DNA from: Planctomycetota bacterium
GTDB lineage: Bacteria; Planctomycetota; UBA8742; UBA2392
Assembly (NCBI GenBank): GCA_016712285.1
Contig: JADJRK010000001.1
Span: forward strand, 2,418,001-2,482,000
Direction of reading: 5' to 3'
Length of the DNA: 64,000 bases
The position numbers were made by a program, and so were the translations under genes. Shown here piece by piece: positions 45,081-52,898 of the stretch (position 1 is its first letter; every line of letters starts with the position of its first letter). Below the pieces are notes generated by a model. That model saw nothing but the letters and a program-made list of their open reading frames with translations, did no database searches and was not told the origin of the DNA.

Positions 45081-46079
45081 TTGCCTTACCGTGCCGCAAC
45101 CTTCACCAGCCTGGATGACTTTCGCGAACGCGGCGGCAGGATCGCGCAGGCCCGCCCGATTGTCAGTGTCGGCAGCTTTGACGGCGTGCACCTGGGTCAC
45201 CAGTACCTGTTGAACCAGCTGGTCGAATGGTCACGCCGCGAACAGGCCCCGGCCGTCGTCGTCACCTTCAAGACCCATCCGCGCGAGGTCATGACCGGTC
45301 GCGTCATGCCATCGCTGAACAGCTCGGAGCACAAGCTGCGCCTGTTGAGCAAAGCCGGCGTAGACGCAATCGTCATGCTTGAGTTCGATGACCGGCTTCA
45401 GAAGCTGACTGCCCGCGAGTTCATGGAACAGTGCATTCGCGGCGTGCTGAACGCGCGCGGCATGCTGGTCGGGTTCAACAATCACATCGGCAAAGACCGC
45501 GAGGGCACCTACGTCGTGCTGCGCGAATTCGGTGCCGCGATGGATATCGACGTGCGCGAAAGCGAGCGCATTGAGGTCAGCGGCGAGGCAATGTCCAGCA
45601 GCGCGATCCGGAACCATGTAGCGGCTGGCGACTTTCACTGGGCGCGCAAGATGCTTGGCCGCGCTTACAGCATTGTCGGCACCGTGATCCATGGCGACCA
45701 GCGCGGGCGCACCATCGGCTTTCCGACGGCCAACATTGACCTGCTGGGTCTGGCGTCGCCGCCGCTGGGGGTGTATGGCGTGCGCGTCAAACATGACGGC
45801 AGGTGGCTGGTCGGGGCAGCCAACATCGGCACGCGGCCCACGGTGGACCCGTCGCGCCGGCAGCCGCTGCTGGAAGTGCACCTGCTGGACTTTAACGGCG
45901 ACCTGTACGGGCAGGAGCTTGAAGTCGAGTTTCTGGTTCGCGTCCGGGCAGAACAGAAGTTCGACGGGTTGGCACAACTCAAGACGCAGTTGCAGCAGGA
46001 CGTGGACACCATCCGGCGTCAGGTTGCGGAAACAGGCTATGACTCAAACGCAGCGAACCACGAACTGGAACAATCATGA
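45081..46079 (+). CDS. ribF: Bifunctional riboflavin kinase / FAD synthetase
   Basis: A 332-residue enzyme making FMN then FAD. The N-terminal nucleotidyltransferase has SVGSFDGVHLGHQYLL, VTFKTHPREVM and the SSSAIRNHVAAGDFHWA motif. The C-terminal flavokinase has GRTIGFPTANIDL, VYGVRVKHDGRWLVGAANIGTRPT and EVHLLDFNGDLYGQ. TTG start immediately after the upstream stop, with a GGTGGG ribosome-binding sequence; no ATG or GTG in frame gives an intact first strand. The pyrE start overlaps its stop. Confidence 0.93.
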   Translation: MPYRAATFTSLDDFRERGGRIAQARPIVSVGSFDGVHLGHQYLLNQLVEWSRREQAPAVVVTFKTHPREVMTGRVMPSLNSSEHKLRLLSKAGVDAIVMLEFDDRLQKLTAREFMEQCIRGVLNARGMLVGFNNHIGKDREGTYVVLREFGAAMDIDVRESERIEVSGEAMSSSAIRNHVAAGDFHWARKMLGRAYSIVGTVIHGDQRGRTIGFPTANIDLLGLASPPLGVYGVRVKHDGRWLVGAANIGTRPTVDPSRRQPLLEVHLLDFNGDLYGQELEVEFLVRVRAEQKFDGLAQLKTQLQQDVDTIRRQVAETGYDSNAANHELEQS

Positions 46080-46618
46080 GCAAGCGTGACGAACTGTTGG
46101 CACTGGTCAAATCCACCGTCGCCGTCGGGCCCGTGAAGCTGGCCAGCGGCGCAACCAGCGACTTCTACATTGACGGCCGGCACACCACGCTGACTTCGCG
46201 CGGACTGCAACTTACCGCGCAGCTGATGTGGGAGCGCATCAAGCAGTGGGACGTGACGGCGGTCGGCGGACCGACACTTGGCGCAGACCCCATCGTCGCC
46301 GGCATCCTGATGGCGGCAGCCGCTGACGGCGCATCGCTGAAGGGCTTTTTGATTCGCAAGGAAGTGAAAGGGCACGGCCTGGGCAACTGGGTCGAGGGCC
46401 CCAAATTGTCTGACGGCGAACGTGTGGTGCTGATCGAAGACGTAGTGACGTCGGGCGGCAGCGCACTCAAGGCCATCGACGGCATGAACCAGCAGTACAA
46501 GCCCAAGGTGGTAAAGATCTTGGCGCTGGTGGACCGGCAAAGCGGCGCGGTCGAAAACCTGACCAAGGCGGGCTACGAATTCGAAGCCCTGTTCACGCGC
46601 AAAGATCTTGGGCGTTGA
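46076..46618 (+). CDS. pyrE: Orotate phosphoribosyltransferase
   Basis: A 180-residue enzyme joining orotate and PRPP to OMP in pyrimidine synthesis. It has FYIDGRHTTLTSRG, VGGPTLGADPIV, the catalytic loop RKEVKGHGLGNWVEG, and PRPP-binding VVLIEDVVTSGGSALKAID. ATGA overlap with ribF indicates coupled translation. Confidence 0.94.
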   Translation: MSKRDELLALVKSTVAVGPVKLASGATSDFYIDGRHTTLTSRGLQLTAQLMWERIKQWDVTAVGGPTLGADPIVAGILMAAAADGASLKGFLIRKEVKGHGLGNWVEGPKLSDGERVVLIEDVVTSGGSALKAIDGMNQQYKPKVVKILALVDRQSGAVENLTKAGYEFEALFTRKDLGR

Positions 46619-47014
46619 TTACTCTGTGAACGTGGCGTTGGCTGGGTCGAAGATCGCCCCGAAGTGGTCTACGGGCTGGCGCAGTGTTTCCATCAGCATC
46701 TCGGCCACTTTGCGCAACTCTTCTTTGTGTTTGTGCGCCATCTCTTCGCCGGCGATGTCGGTGTACACGAGATGCACCGCGACGTACGCCTTGAAGTCTG
46801 ACAGCTCAAGAAACAGCCCGTCGTAGGGCGAATCAAAGATGTAGCTGAACGTACTCTGCTTGCCCTTCGGCAGCTTGTTATTCGGATAACCGTAGTGGTG
46901 CAGGGCGGCGTACACCGCGCCCCAGGGCGGCAGATCGTACTCTTCAACCAAGTCCAACCGACCGCGTCGGTGATCATCTAGAAACTTAAGTGTTGCCTTG
47001 TCCGCGAGTTGCAC
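46619..47014 (-). CDS. Conserved-looking hypothetical protein
   Basis: About 131 residues from a GTG start (VQLADKATLKFLDD) 46 bp downstream of coaC. The frame stays open farther upstream into coaC, so the start is uncertain. The sequence is soluble, with DLPPWGAVYAALHHYGYPNN and a C-terminal helix. Last gene of the tpiA-secG-yicC-gmk-rpoZ-coaC series; its stop abuts that of the opposing pyrE. Not recognised. Confidence 0.5.
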   Translation of the reverse strand: MQLADKATLKFLDDHRRGRLDLVEEYDLPPWGAVYAALHHYGYPNNKLPKGKQSTFSYIFDSPYDGLFLELSDFKAYVAVHLVYTDIAGEEMAHKHKEELRKVAEMLMETLRQPVDHFGAIFDPANATFTE

Positions 47015-47060
47015 TGTTTTTCCGGCTTGGGGCCTCGGGGGTCTACTCTGCCAATGAAGT

Positions 47061-47627
47061 CTACCCCGCCGCTTTCGAACCGTCCAATTTGAGCAGCGCA
47101 AATACTTTGTCCGCAATCACTTGCGGCTCGGCAAGCCGGCCTTCGCCCTGCCAGCCGCAGGCCAGGTCACCGGCATCTGGCTCAATGAAGTGATAGCCCC
47201 GCTCGCGCAGCAGCTTGACGTTGGCAACTGTCGCCGGGTTCTGCCACATGCGGGTGTTCATGGCCGGCGCAAATGCGACCGGCACCTCGCTGGGCAGCAC
47301 GCTCATGATCAGCGTACTGACGGCTTCGTCGGCGATGCCGTGGGCGGCTTTTGCCAATATGTTCGCGGTCGCCGGGGCGATCAGCAGCAGGTCGAGCTCG
47401 TCGGCGAGGTCAATGTGTTTGGGCTTGGTGTTGGCTTGCTCAAACAGCGAGGTGATCACCGGGTTGCGGGTGAGAGCCAGAAAGGTCTGCGGCCCGACAA
47501 ACTGCGTCGCCGAGGGGGTCATGGCGACCGTCACCTCGGCGTGGTCACGAATGTGCTTGTGCAGCACCGCGATCTTGAAGGCGGCGATGCTGCCGCAGAC
47601 ACCGATCACGATATGCGGCTTGGCCAT
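47061..47627 (-). CDS. coaC: Phosphopantothenoylcysteine decarboxylase (CoaC-type flavoprotein)
   Basis: A 188-residue HFCD-family FMN protein matching the first half of bifunctional Dfp/CoaBC: VIGVCGSIAAFK, HIDLADELDLLLIAPATAN, the substrate clamp AFAPAMNTRMWQNPATVAN, and DLACGWQGEGRL. It catalyses the decarboxylation step of coenzyme A synthesis. The CoaB ligase half is absent, and the following gene is unrelated, so CoaB must be a separate protein. It starts right after the rpoZ stop. Confidence 0.9.
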   Translation of the reverse strand: MAKPHIVIGVCGSIAAFKIAVLHKHIRDHAEVTVAMTPSATQFVGPQTFLALTRNPVITSLFEQANTKPKHIDLADELDLLLIAPATANILAKAAHGIADEAVSTLIMSVLPSEVPVAFAPAMNTRMWQNPATVANVKLLRERGYHFIEPDAGDLACGWQGEGRLAEPQVIADKVFALLKLDGSKAAG

Positions 47628-47894
47628 TTACTTCTTCTTCTTGTCGGTCTTCTGGGCCTTCTCGTTCTTTTCGATGATCGCACGGTCGTCGGCCAGCTTG
47701 ATCTTGCCGGCTTTCAGTTCCTGGACGGCGATAAAGATGTAGTCCTTGGCGTGCTTTTCGTCCACGCGCACAAGGCGCGGCGAGCCGGCCACCAGCTCGC
47801 TGACGCGACGCTGCAGCAATACCGTCAGGCGAAACTTGCCGCCGGCGATGCTGTAAAGTTCCTCAAGTTCAGGGTAATCAAGCGCAAATGCCAT
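47628..47894 (-). CDS. rpoZ: RNA polymerase omega subunit
   Basis: An 88-residue protein with the omega core ELYSIAGGKFRLTVLLQRRV then SELVAGSPRLV and a Lys-rich tail. The location after yicC-gmk and before coaC is the common one. Promotes RNA polymerase assembly. Confidence 0.87.
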   Translation of the reverse strand: MAFALDYPELEELYSIAGGKFRLTVLLQRRVSELVAGSPRLVRVDEKHAKDYIFIAVQELKAGKIKLADDRAIIEKNEKAQKTDKKKK

Positions 47895-47962
47895 GGGTGT
47901 CTCCGGTGTTGAATCCTGCGTTTCCTGTCAAATGCTGACAGCTTGATGCCGGCTGTCCGCCC

Positions 47963-48598
47963 CTAAACTGTCTCCATGTCCAGGCCCGGGTACAGCGTCT
48001 GCCCGGCGACTTTTCTTTCCTGCAAGCGCCGGCGATGTTCCTGCACGTGCTGGTGCACTTCATCCACGCAGCGGTCCAGGTTGTCGTTGACAACGATGTG
48101 GTTGTACGGGATTTCCGCCGCCAACCTCAACTCCATCTCGACGCGTTGCAGCCGCCTGGTCTGCTGCGCGTGATCCTCCGTGCCGCGCTGGGCAAGGCGC
48201 TTGGCCAGCTCCGGCTGGTCAGGCGGCGCCAGGAACACCAGCAGCGAGTCATAGCCACGGCTGCTCACCTGCTGCCCGCCATGCACATCGATCACCAGCA
48301 GGCACGCCAAGTGTCTGCGCAGGGCCTGCCGGACGGGCTCTTTGGGCGTCCCGTACAACTTGCCATGCACCTCGGCGCTTTCGACCAGCTCGCCCTTTGC
48401 CTGCAACTGCTCAAACTCGGCACGGGCAATGAAGCGATAGTCGCGCCCGTCTACTTCTCCTGCACGGCGATCCCGCGTGGTCACGCTTACCGAACGCACG
48501 TACCCGCCGCGGTCGACAAGGCGCTGGGCAACGGTTGTCTTGCCCACACCCGACGGCCCGGAAAGCACCACCAACGTTCCCGGCAAATCGTCGCCCAC
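47963..48598 (-). CDS. gmk: Guanylate kinase
   Basis: A 211-residue enzyme phosphorylating GMP to GDP. The P-loop is LSGPSGVGKTTV, the GMP-binding motifs are SVTTRDRRAGEVDGRDYRF and ESAEVHGKLYGTP, then VIDVHGGQQV, and the lid Arg residues lie in RLAQRGTEDHAQQTRRL. GTG start, 6 bp after the yicC stop. Part of the yicC-gmk-rpoZ operon. Confidence 0.94.
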   Translation of the reverse strand: MGDDLPGTLVVLSGPSGVGKTTVAQRLVDRGGYVRSVSVTTRDRRAGEVDGRDYRFIARAEFEQLQAKGELVESAEVHGKLYGTPKEPVRQALRRHLACLLVIDVHGGQQVSSRGYDSLLVFLAPPDQPELAKRLAQRGTEDHAQQTRRLQRVEMELRLAAEIPYNHIVVNDNLDRCVDEVHQHVQEHRRRLQERKVAGQTLYPGLDMETV

Positions 48599-48604
48599 GC
48601 CGCC

Positions 48605-49486
48605 CTACTCCAGGTTCTGCACCTGCTCTTTGATGCGCTCAATCTCGGACTTCATTTCCACCGCGATGGTTGCCAGCTCGGCATCGTTGGCTTTGCTGGC
48701 GATCGTGTTGGTTTCACGCAGCATTTCCTGCGCAATGAAGTCCAGCCTTCTGCCCACTTCGCCCTTGCCCGCCATGCCCGAGAGGAATTGCTTGCAGTGG
48801 TGTTCCAGCCTGGTGGTTTCCTCGGTGATGTCGACCTTGTCGGCGAAGTATGCCACTTCCCGTATCAATGTTTCCGGCTCAACGCTTGTGCCCGTGTCTG
48901 ACAGCAGCTTCTCAATGCGCGCCTTCAGTTTGTCGCGATACTCTGCCACAACCTGCGGGGCGCGCGATTCAACCTGTTTGGCCAGGCCCGCCACCTTGGT
49001 CACGCGCATGTCCATGTCCGCTTGCAGACTTTCACCTTCGCGCGCGCGCATCTCAAGCAGGCCCTTCATGGCTTCATCCAGCGCCTTGAACAGCGCGGCC
49101 TTCAGGGTTTCGCCCGGCTCAAGCTTTTCGGTCTCTTCCAGCACGACGCCTTCCATGACCAGCATGGACTCAAGCGTCGGCTGCTCCGTTTTCAATTCCG
49201 TCGCCAGCGCCTTGAGTCTTGGCAACCAGTCGCGGATTGCTTCTTCATTCAAGCGGTAGGTCACGTCGCGCTGCTTGCGCTCAAGGCTGACGTTGCAATA
49301 CACCGAGCCGCGTGAAAGCTGCTTGCGTACCCGCGCCTCGATTTCGGTCTCAAGCTCATTGAACACGTCGGGCAGCCGCATCGACACCTTGAGAAAGCGG
49401 TTGTTCACCGACTTCAACTCAATGGTAATCGCGCCCTGGTCCGATGTTGCAGTGCCTCGGCCGAAACCGGTCATGCCGTAGGGCAC
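48605..49486 (-). CDS. yicC: YicC-family endoribonuclease
   Basis: A 293-residue protein with the YicC signature MTGFGRG near the start, ELKSVNNRFLKVSMRLPD, and the C-terminal domain HCKQFLSGMAGKGEVGRRLD then FIAQEMLRETNTIASKAND. YicC is a stress-linked RNase. GTG start overlaps the secG stop by one base. Confidence 0.93.
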   Translation of the reverse strand: MPYGMTGFGRGTATSDQGAITIELKSVNNRFLKVSMRLPDVFNELETEIEARVRKQLSRGSVYCNVSLERKQRDVTYRLNEEAIRDWLPRLKALATELKTEQPTLESMLVMEGVVLEETEKLEPGETLKAALFKALDEAMKGLLEMRAREGESLQADMDMRVTKVAGLAKQVESRAPQVVAEYRDKLKARIEKLLSDTGTSVEPETLIREVAYFADKVDITEETTRLEHHCKQFLSGMAGKGEVGRRLDFIAQEMLRETNTIASKANDAELATIAVEMKSEIERIKEQVQNLE

Positions 49487-49794
49487 TACTCACCCTCCGT
49501 CGGGGCGGTCGTTTCTTCGATGCCTGTGGTGTCGGCTTTGCCGCCGCTTGTGCTGACCAGGTTGAATACCAGCGCAAGCACAATGAAGGTCGCGCCCATG
49601 AACGTAAGAACCTTGTCAACCACGGCCTGGCCCTTGGTGCCGAACGCGCCGCCGCCCTCACCGCCGCCAAACGCCGCGCCGATGCCGCCCGAGTCACTCT
49701 GGCGGAACAGCACGAATACGATCATCACCACGCAATTGATGATGAACAGAATGGCCAACAGTGTGTTCACCGCGCCGCTTGCTACTCCGAGCAT
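49486..49794 (-). CDS. secG: Preprotein translocase subunit SecG
   Basis: A 102-residue protein with two membrane helices (LLAILFIINCVVMIVFVLFR and the second near 63-82). The conserved cytoplasmic loop is SDSGGIGAAFGGGEG with the Gly-rich GGGAFGTKG. The acidic C-terminal tail is Thr/Glu-rich. Follows tpiA by 2 bp, a frequent arrangement. Confidence 0.92.
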   Translation of the reverse strand: MLGVASGAVNTLLAILFIINCVVMIVFVLFRQSDSGGIGAAFGGGEGGGAFGTKGQAVVDKVLTFMGATFIVLALVFNLVSTSGGKADTTGIEETTAPTEGE

Positions 49795-49796
49795 GT

Positions 49797-50522
49797 TCAG
49801 GCCTCCCGCGCGGCATTGTCGATTGCCGCTAACGACTCGTACTCAAGGCTTGCGCCGCCCACCAGCAACCCGTCGACTTCGGGCTGCGCCAGCAACTCTG
49901 CTGCATTCTCCGGCTTGACGCTGCCGCCGTACAGCAGGGGGACCTTCATCCCCATGCGTTCCAGCGACTGCCGCAGCAACGCGTGCATCTCATGCGCCTG
50001 CGCGGGCGTGGCGTTCTCACCGGTGCCGATGGCCCACACGGGCTCATAGGCTACTGCCGCAACCTGCGACTTCTCTGCCTCGCTCAACTTGGCAAGACTG
50101 CCAAGCTGCTCGCCTACTACTGTCTCCGCGCGGCCGGCTTGCCTTTCGGGCAATGTCTCGCCCACGCAGTACACCGCCTTCAACCCGCTTTCTGCCGCGC
50201 GCTTGAGCTTGCGCACCAGCAGCGGGTGACGCTCGCCGTGGCCGTGGCGGCGCTCGCTGTGGCCGATGAGCACCAGTTCACAACCTGCATCTTTCAACTG
50301 CTCGCCGCTTACTTCGCCCGTGAATGCCCCGTCCTGTTCCGGTGATACATCCTGCGCGCCCAGCACAAGTCCGCTGCCCGCGATCACTTGCGCCACCGGC
50401 ACCAGCAACGGAAACGCCGGGAAAAGCCAGCAACTGCGCCCTTCGGCTTTGAGCCTTGATGCCAGCTCAACCGCCGACTTTCGCCGCAAGTTCATCTTCC
50501 AGTTCGCGGCGACAATTCGCAC
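49797..50522 (-). CDS. tpiA: Triosephosphate isomerase
   Basis: A 241-residue glycolytic TIM barrel. Catalytic Lys in AANWKMN, His in LIGHSERRH, Glu in VAYEPVWAIGTGENATP, and the phosphate loops LYGGSVKPENAAEL and DGLLVGGASL. GTG start. First gene of the minus-strand housekeeping operon, divergent from aat. Confidence 0.95.
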   Translation of the reverse strand: MRIVAANWKMNLRRKSAVELASRLKAEGRSCWLFPAFPLLVPVAQVIAGSGLVLGAQDVSPEQDGAFTGEVSGEQLKDAGCELVLIGHSERRHGHGERHPLLVRKLKRAAESGLKAVYCVGETLPERQAGRAETVVGEQLGSLAKLSEAEKSQVAAVAYEPVWAIGTGENATPAQAHEMHALLRQSLERMGMKVPLLYGGSVKPENAAELLAQPEVDGLLVGGASLEYESLAAIDNAAREA

Positions 50523-50636
50523 AGTTCTCCCTCTTCAGGGCGAGATACGGTAGCAATGGGCCCCCGGGTGACAAGCGGCGGGCCGGTTCGTGTTCCGCGC
50601 CATGCCATTCGTTGCCGACGATCTACACTACCTTCC

Positions 50637-51344
50637 ATGGCCATCTACCGCCTGCCCGAAGAACTGGTGTTCCCGCCGCCCGACGAGGCGGAAGAAGACG
50701 GGCTTCTGGCCGTGGGCGGCGACCTGACGCCCGAGCGCCTGCTGCTGGCGTACTCACAGGGCATCTTTCCGTGGCCGCACCAGGGCTGGCCGATGCTGTG
50801 GTTCAGCCCTGACCCGCGCATGGTGCTGCTGCCGTACGAAGTCAAACTGCAACGCTCGCTGCGCCAGGCGATCAAGAAGCAGCGTTTCGAAATTCGTCTC
50901 GACACGGCGTTCGCGCGCGTGATGGAAGGCTGCAAGGGAACGCGCCGCCCGGGCCAGAAAGGCACCTGGATCACCAAGGGCATCATCAAGGCGTACGTTG
51001 CCCTGCACGAGTTGGGCTTTGCCCATTCGGCAGAGGCCTGGCTGGATGGCGAGCTGGTGGGCGGATTGTACGGCATATCGCTGGGGCGGGCGTTCTTCGG
51101 CGAGTCGATGTACGCGACGGTCGATGACGCCAGCAAGGTGGCCTTCGCGACGCTGGTGGCGCAACTCGCCCGCTGGAAGTTTGACTTCATTGACGCGCAG
51201 GTGCACACGCCGCACCTTGAGCGCTTCGGCGCCAAGCTGATCCCGCGCGCGGAGTACCTGCAACGCCTGCAAAGCGCACTGAAACAGCCTGCCCGGCGCG
51301 GGCCGTGGCAACTGGACGTATCGCCCCTCGACTCGCTGGGCTAG
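50637..51344 (+). CDS. aat: Leucyl/phenylalanyl-tRNA-protein transferase
   Basis: A 235-residue N-end-rule enzyme adding Leu or Phe to proteins with N-terminal Lys or Arg. Family motifs: EEDGLLAVGGDLTPERLLLA, GIFPWP, WFSPDPR, TWITKGIIKAYVALHELGFA, LDGELVGGLYGISLGRAFFG and FDFIDAQVHTPHLERFGA. Matches the normal length. Confidence 0.95.
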   Translation: MAIYRLPEELVFPPPDEAEEDGLLAVGGDLTPERLLLAYSQGIFPWPHQGWPMLWFSPDPRMVLLPYEVKLQRSLRQAIKKQRFEIRLDTAFARVMEGCKGTRRPGQKGTWITKGIIKAYVALHELGFAHSAEAWLDGELVGGLYGISLGRAFFGESMYATVDDASKVAFATLVAQLARWKFDFIDAQVHTPHLERFGAKLIPRAEYLQRLQSALKQPARRGPWQLDVSPLDSLG

Positions 51345-51431
51345 CCAGCATCCCCCGCTTCCAAATCTCGCGCGATCTTGGAATGCGCACAGCCAGTGAC
51401 ATTTCGTATGCTGGCCCGCCGGGAGGGTCCC

Positions 51432-52898
51432 ATGCTGATTGCCAACGGTGGTGCTGCGTTCATCTTCATCATCTTCATCGTCGGCATCGTTATTGCCGCG
51501 ATTGTCTGGGGCGCCAAGCACCAGAAGATGGTTCGTGAAAACTGGGCCACCTTCGCCCAGCGCAACAACCTGCAGTACATGGGCACCACATACGGCGGCA
51601 TGAGCGGCTGGTTTGGCCGCACGCAGATTCGCATCAACACGATCACGCGCGGCAGCGGCAAGAACCGCAGCACCTACACGCAGTACCACGCGACTGTCAG
51701 CTCACCGATGCCGGCCGGGTTGGTGCTCTATAAAGAAGGCTTCTTTTCCAAGGTCGGCAAAATGCTGGGCGGCGAGGACGTACAGATCGGCGACCCCGCA
51801 ATCGATGCCGCCTTCATCATCAAGGCGGGCGACCTGCTGGGCGCCCACAAACTGCTCAGTATCCCGCCGGTCAAGCAGGCGTTGCTTGCGGTTGTGGGGC
51901 GCCACCCCGGCCTGCGCCTGGATGGCCGCACACTGTTCTGGGAAGAAAGCGGCGTCACCCACAAGTACGAAAGCCTTGAGGGCAACGCCCGCGACCTGTC
52001 GTACCTTTGCGAAACGTTTGATGCGGCGTTTCACCAGTTGGCCGGCACGCAGGCTGCGCAGCCCGCGATGCGCCCCGCACCACGGGCGTCTGACGCCGCC
52101 AACATCCTGTTTGACGCGCCGGTTGTGGCGACGATGCCATCGACACGGCTGCCCGAGCCGGTGATTCGTCGCGCCACGCCGGACGAAGACCCGGCCGAGC
52201 GCAAACACGCCCTGGAGGAAGTTGCATCAGCGTTTCAGCAGCTGGAGCAGAAGATTGAGACGGGCCGCTGGACGCCGGAATACAAGGCGCCGGAGCCCGT
52301 GAACCTGGATGATGCGTTCGCGGCGCCACACCTGAACTCGGACGTTGAGATGTCGCCGTTTGAGAAGTACTCGTCGGCCAACATTTCGTCGGCGTTTGCA
52401 GACTCAAAGTCAAACGCGTTCAACGCCAACGCCTACGCTGCCCCCACCAAGAGCGACGCGTTCAACGCCAACGCCTATGCCGCCCCCACCAGAAGCGATG
52501 CATTCGACGCTGCCAAGCCGTACGAGAGTGCAGCCGCTGCCGCCCCGGTTGAAGCCGCCGGCGAAGGCAGCTTTGACGAGCTGGTCGAGTCGCTGGCGAA
52601 CGGCAACCTGATGAGCAGCGACCGCGACAAACTGGTCAAGGACAACGCAAGCCGCGTCTGGCCCGTGAAGATCAAGATCGAGCGTGTGGACAGCACGTTC
52701 GGGTTTGACATCCCGGATTCGCTGCGCGACGGCAAGACGGTAGAGGGCGAGCTACAGGGTGGCACCAAGGTAACCGTGCGCTTTCCCAAGAGCCGCAATG
52801 CCGAACTGGAGAAGCTGCACAGCGGCAACGAGGTAAGCGCCATCGCCAGCATCGCCGGCTGGGACGACCTGTTCAAGAAACTTACGCTGAACGGCTAG
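51432..52898 (+). CDS. Membrane-anchored protein with short tandem peptide repeats
   Basis: A 488-residue protein. One N-terminal membrane helix (about 6-29) precedes a soluble domain (about 30-210). A low-complexity Ala/Asp/Asn-rich region follows, containing 14-residue repeats of KSDAFNANAYAAPT (two full units and a partial third, 52407-52508). A C-terminal domain follows (about 380-488) ending with a beta-rich WPVKIKIERVDSTFGFDIPD block. A strong Shine-Dalgarno (GGGAGG) precedes the ATG. The function is not recognised. Its TAG overlaps the ligA TAG on the other strand (CTAG). Confidence 0.65.
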   Translation: MLIANGGAAFIFIIFIVGIVIAAIVWGAKHQKMVRENWATFAQRNNLQYMGTTYGGMSGWFGRTQIRINTITRGSGKNRSTYTQYHATVSSPMPAGLVLYKEGFFSKVGKMLGGEDVQIGDPAIDAAFIIKAGDLLGAHKLLSIPPVKQALLAVVGRHPGLRLDGRTLFWEESGVTHKYESLEGNARDLSYLCETFDAAFHQLAGTQAAQPAMRPAPRASDAANILFDAPVVATMPSTRLPEPVIRRATPDEDPAERKHALEEVASAFQQLEQKIETGRWTPEYKAPEPVNLDDAFAAPHLNSDVEMSPFEKYSSANISSAFADSKSNAFNANAYAAPTKSDAFNANAYAAPTRSDAFDAAKPYESAAAAAPVEAAGEGSFDELVESLANGNLMSSDRDKLVKDNASRVWPVKIKIERVDSTFGFDIPDSLRDGKTVEGELQGGTKVTVRFPKSRNAELEKLHSGNEVSAIASIAGWDDLFKKLTLNG

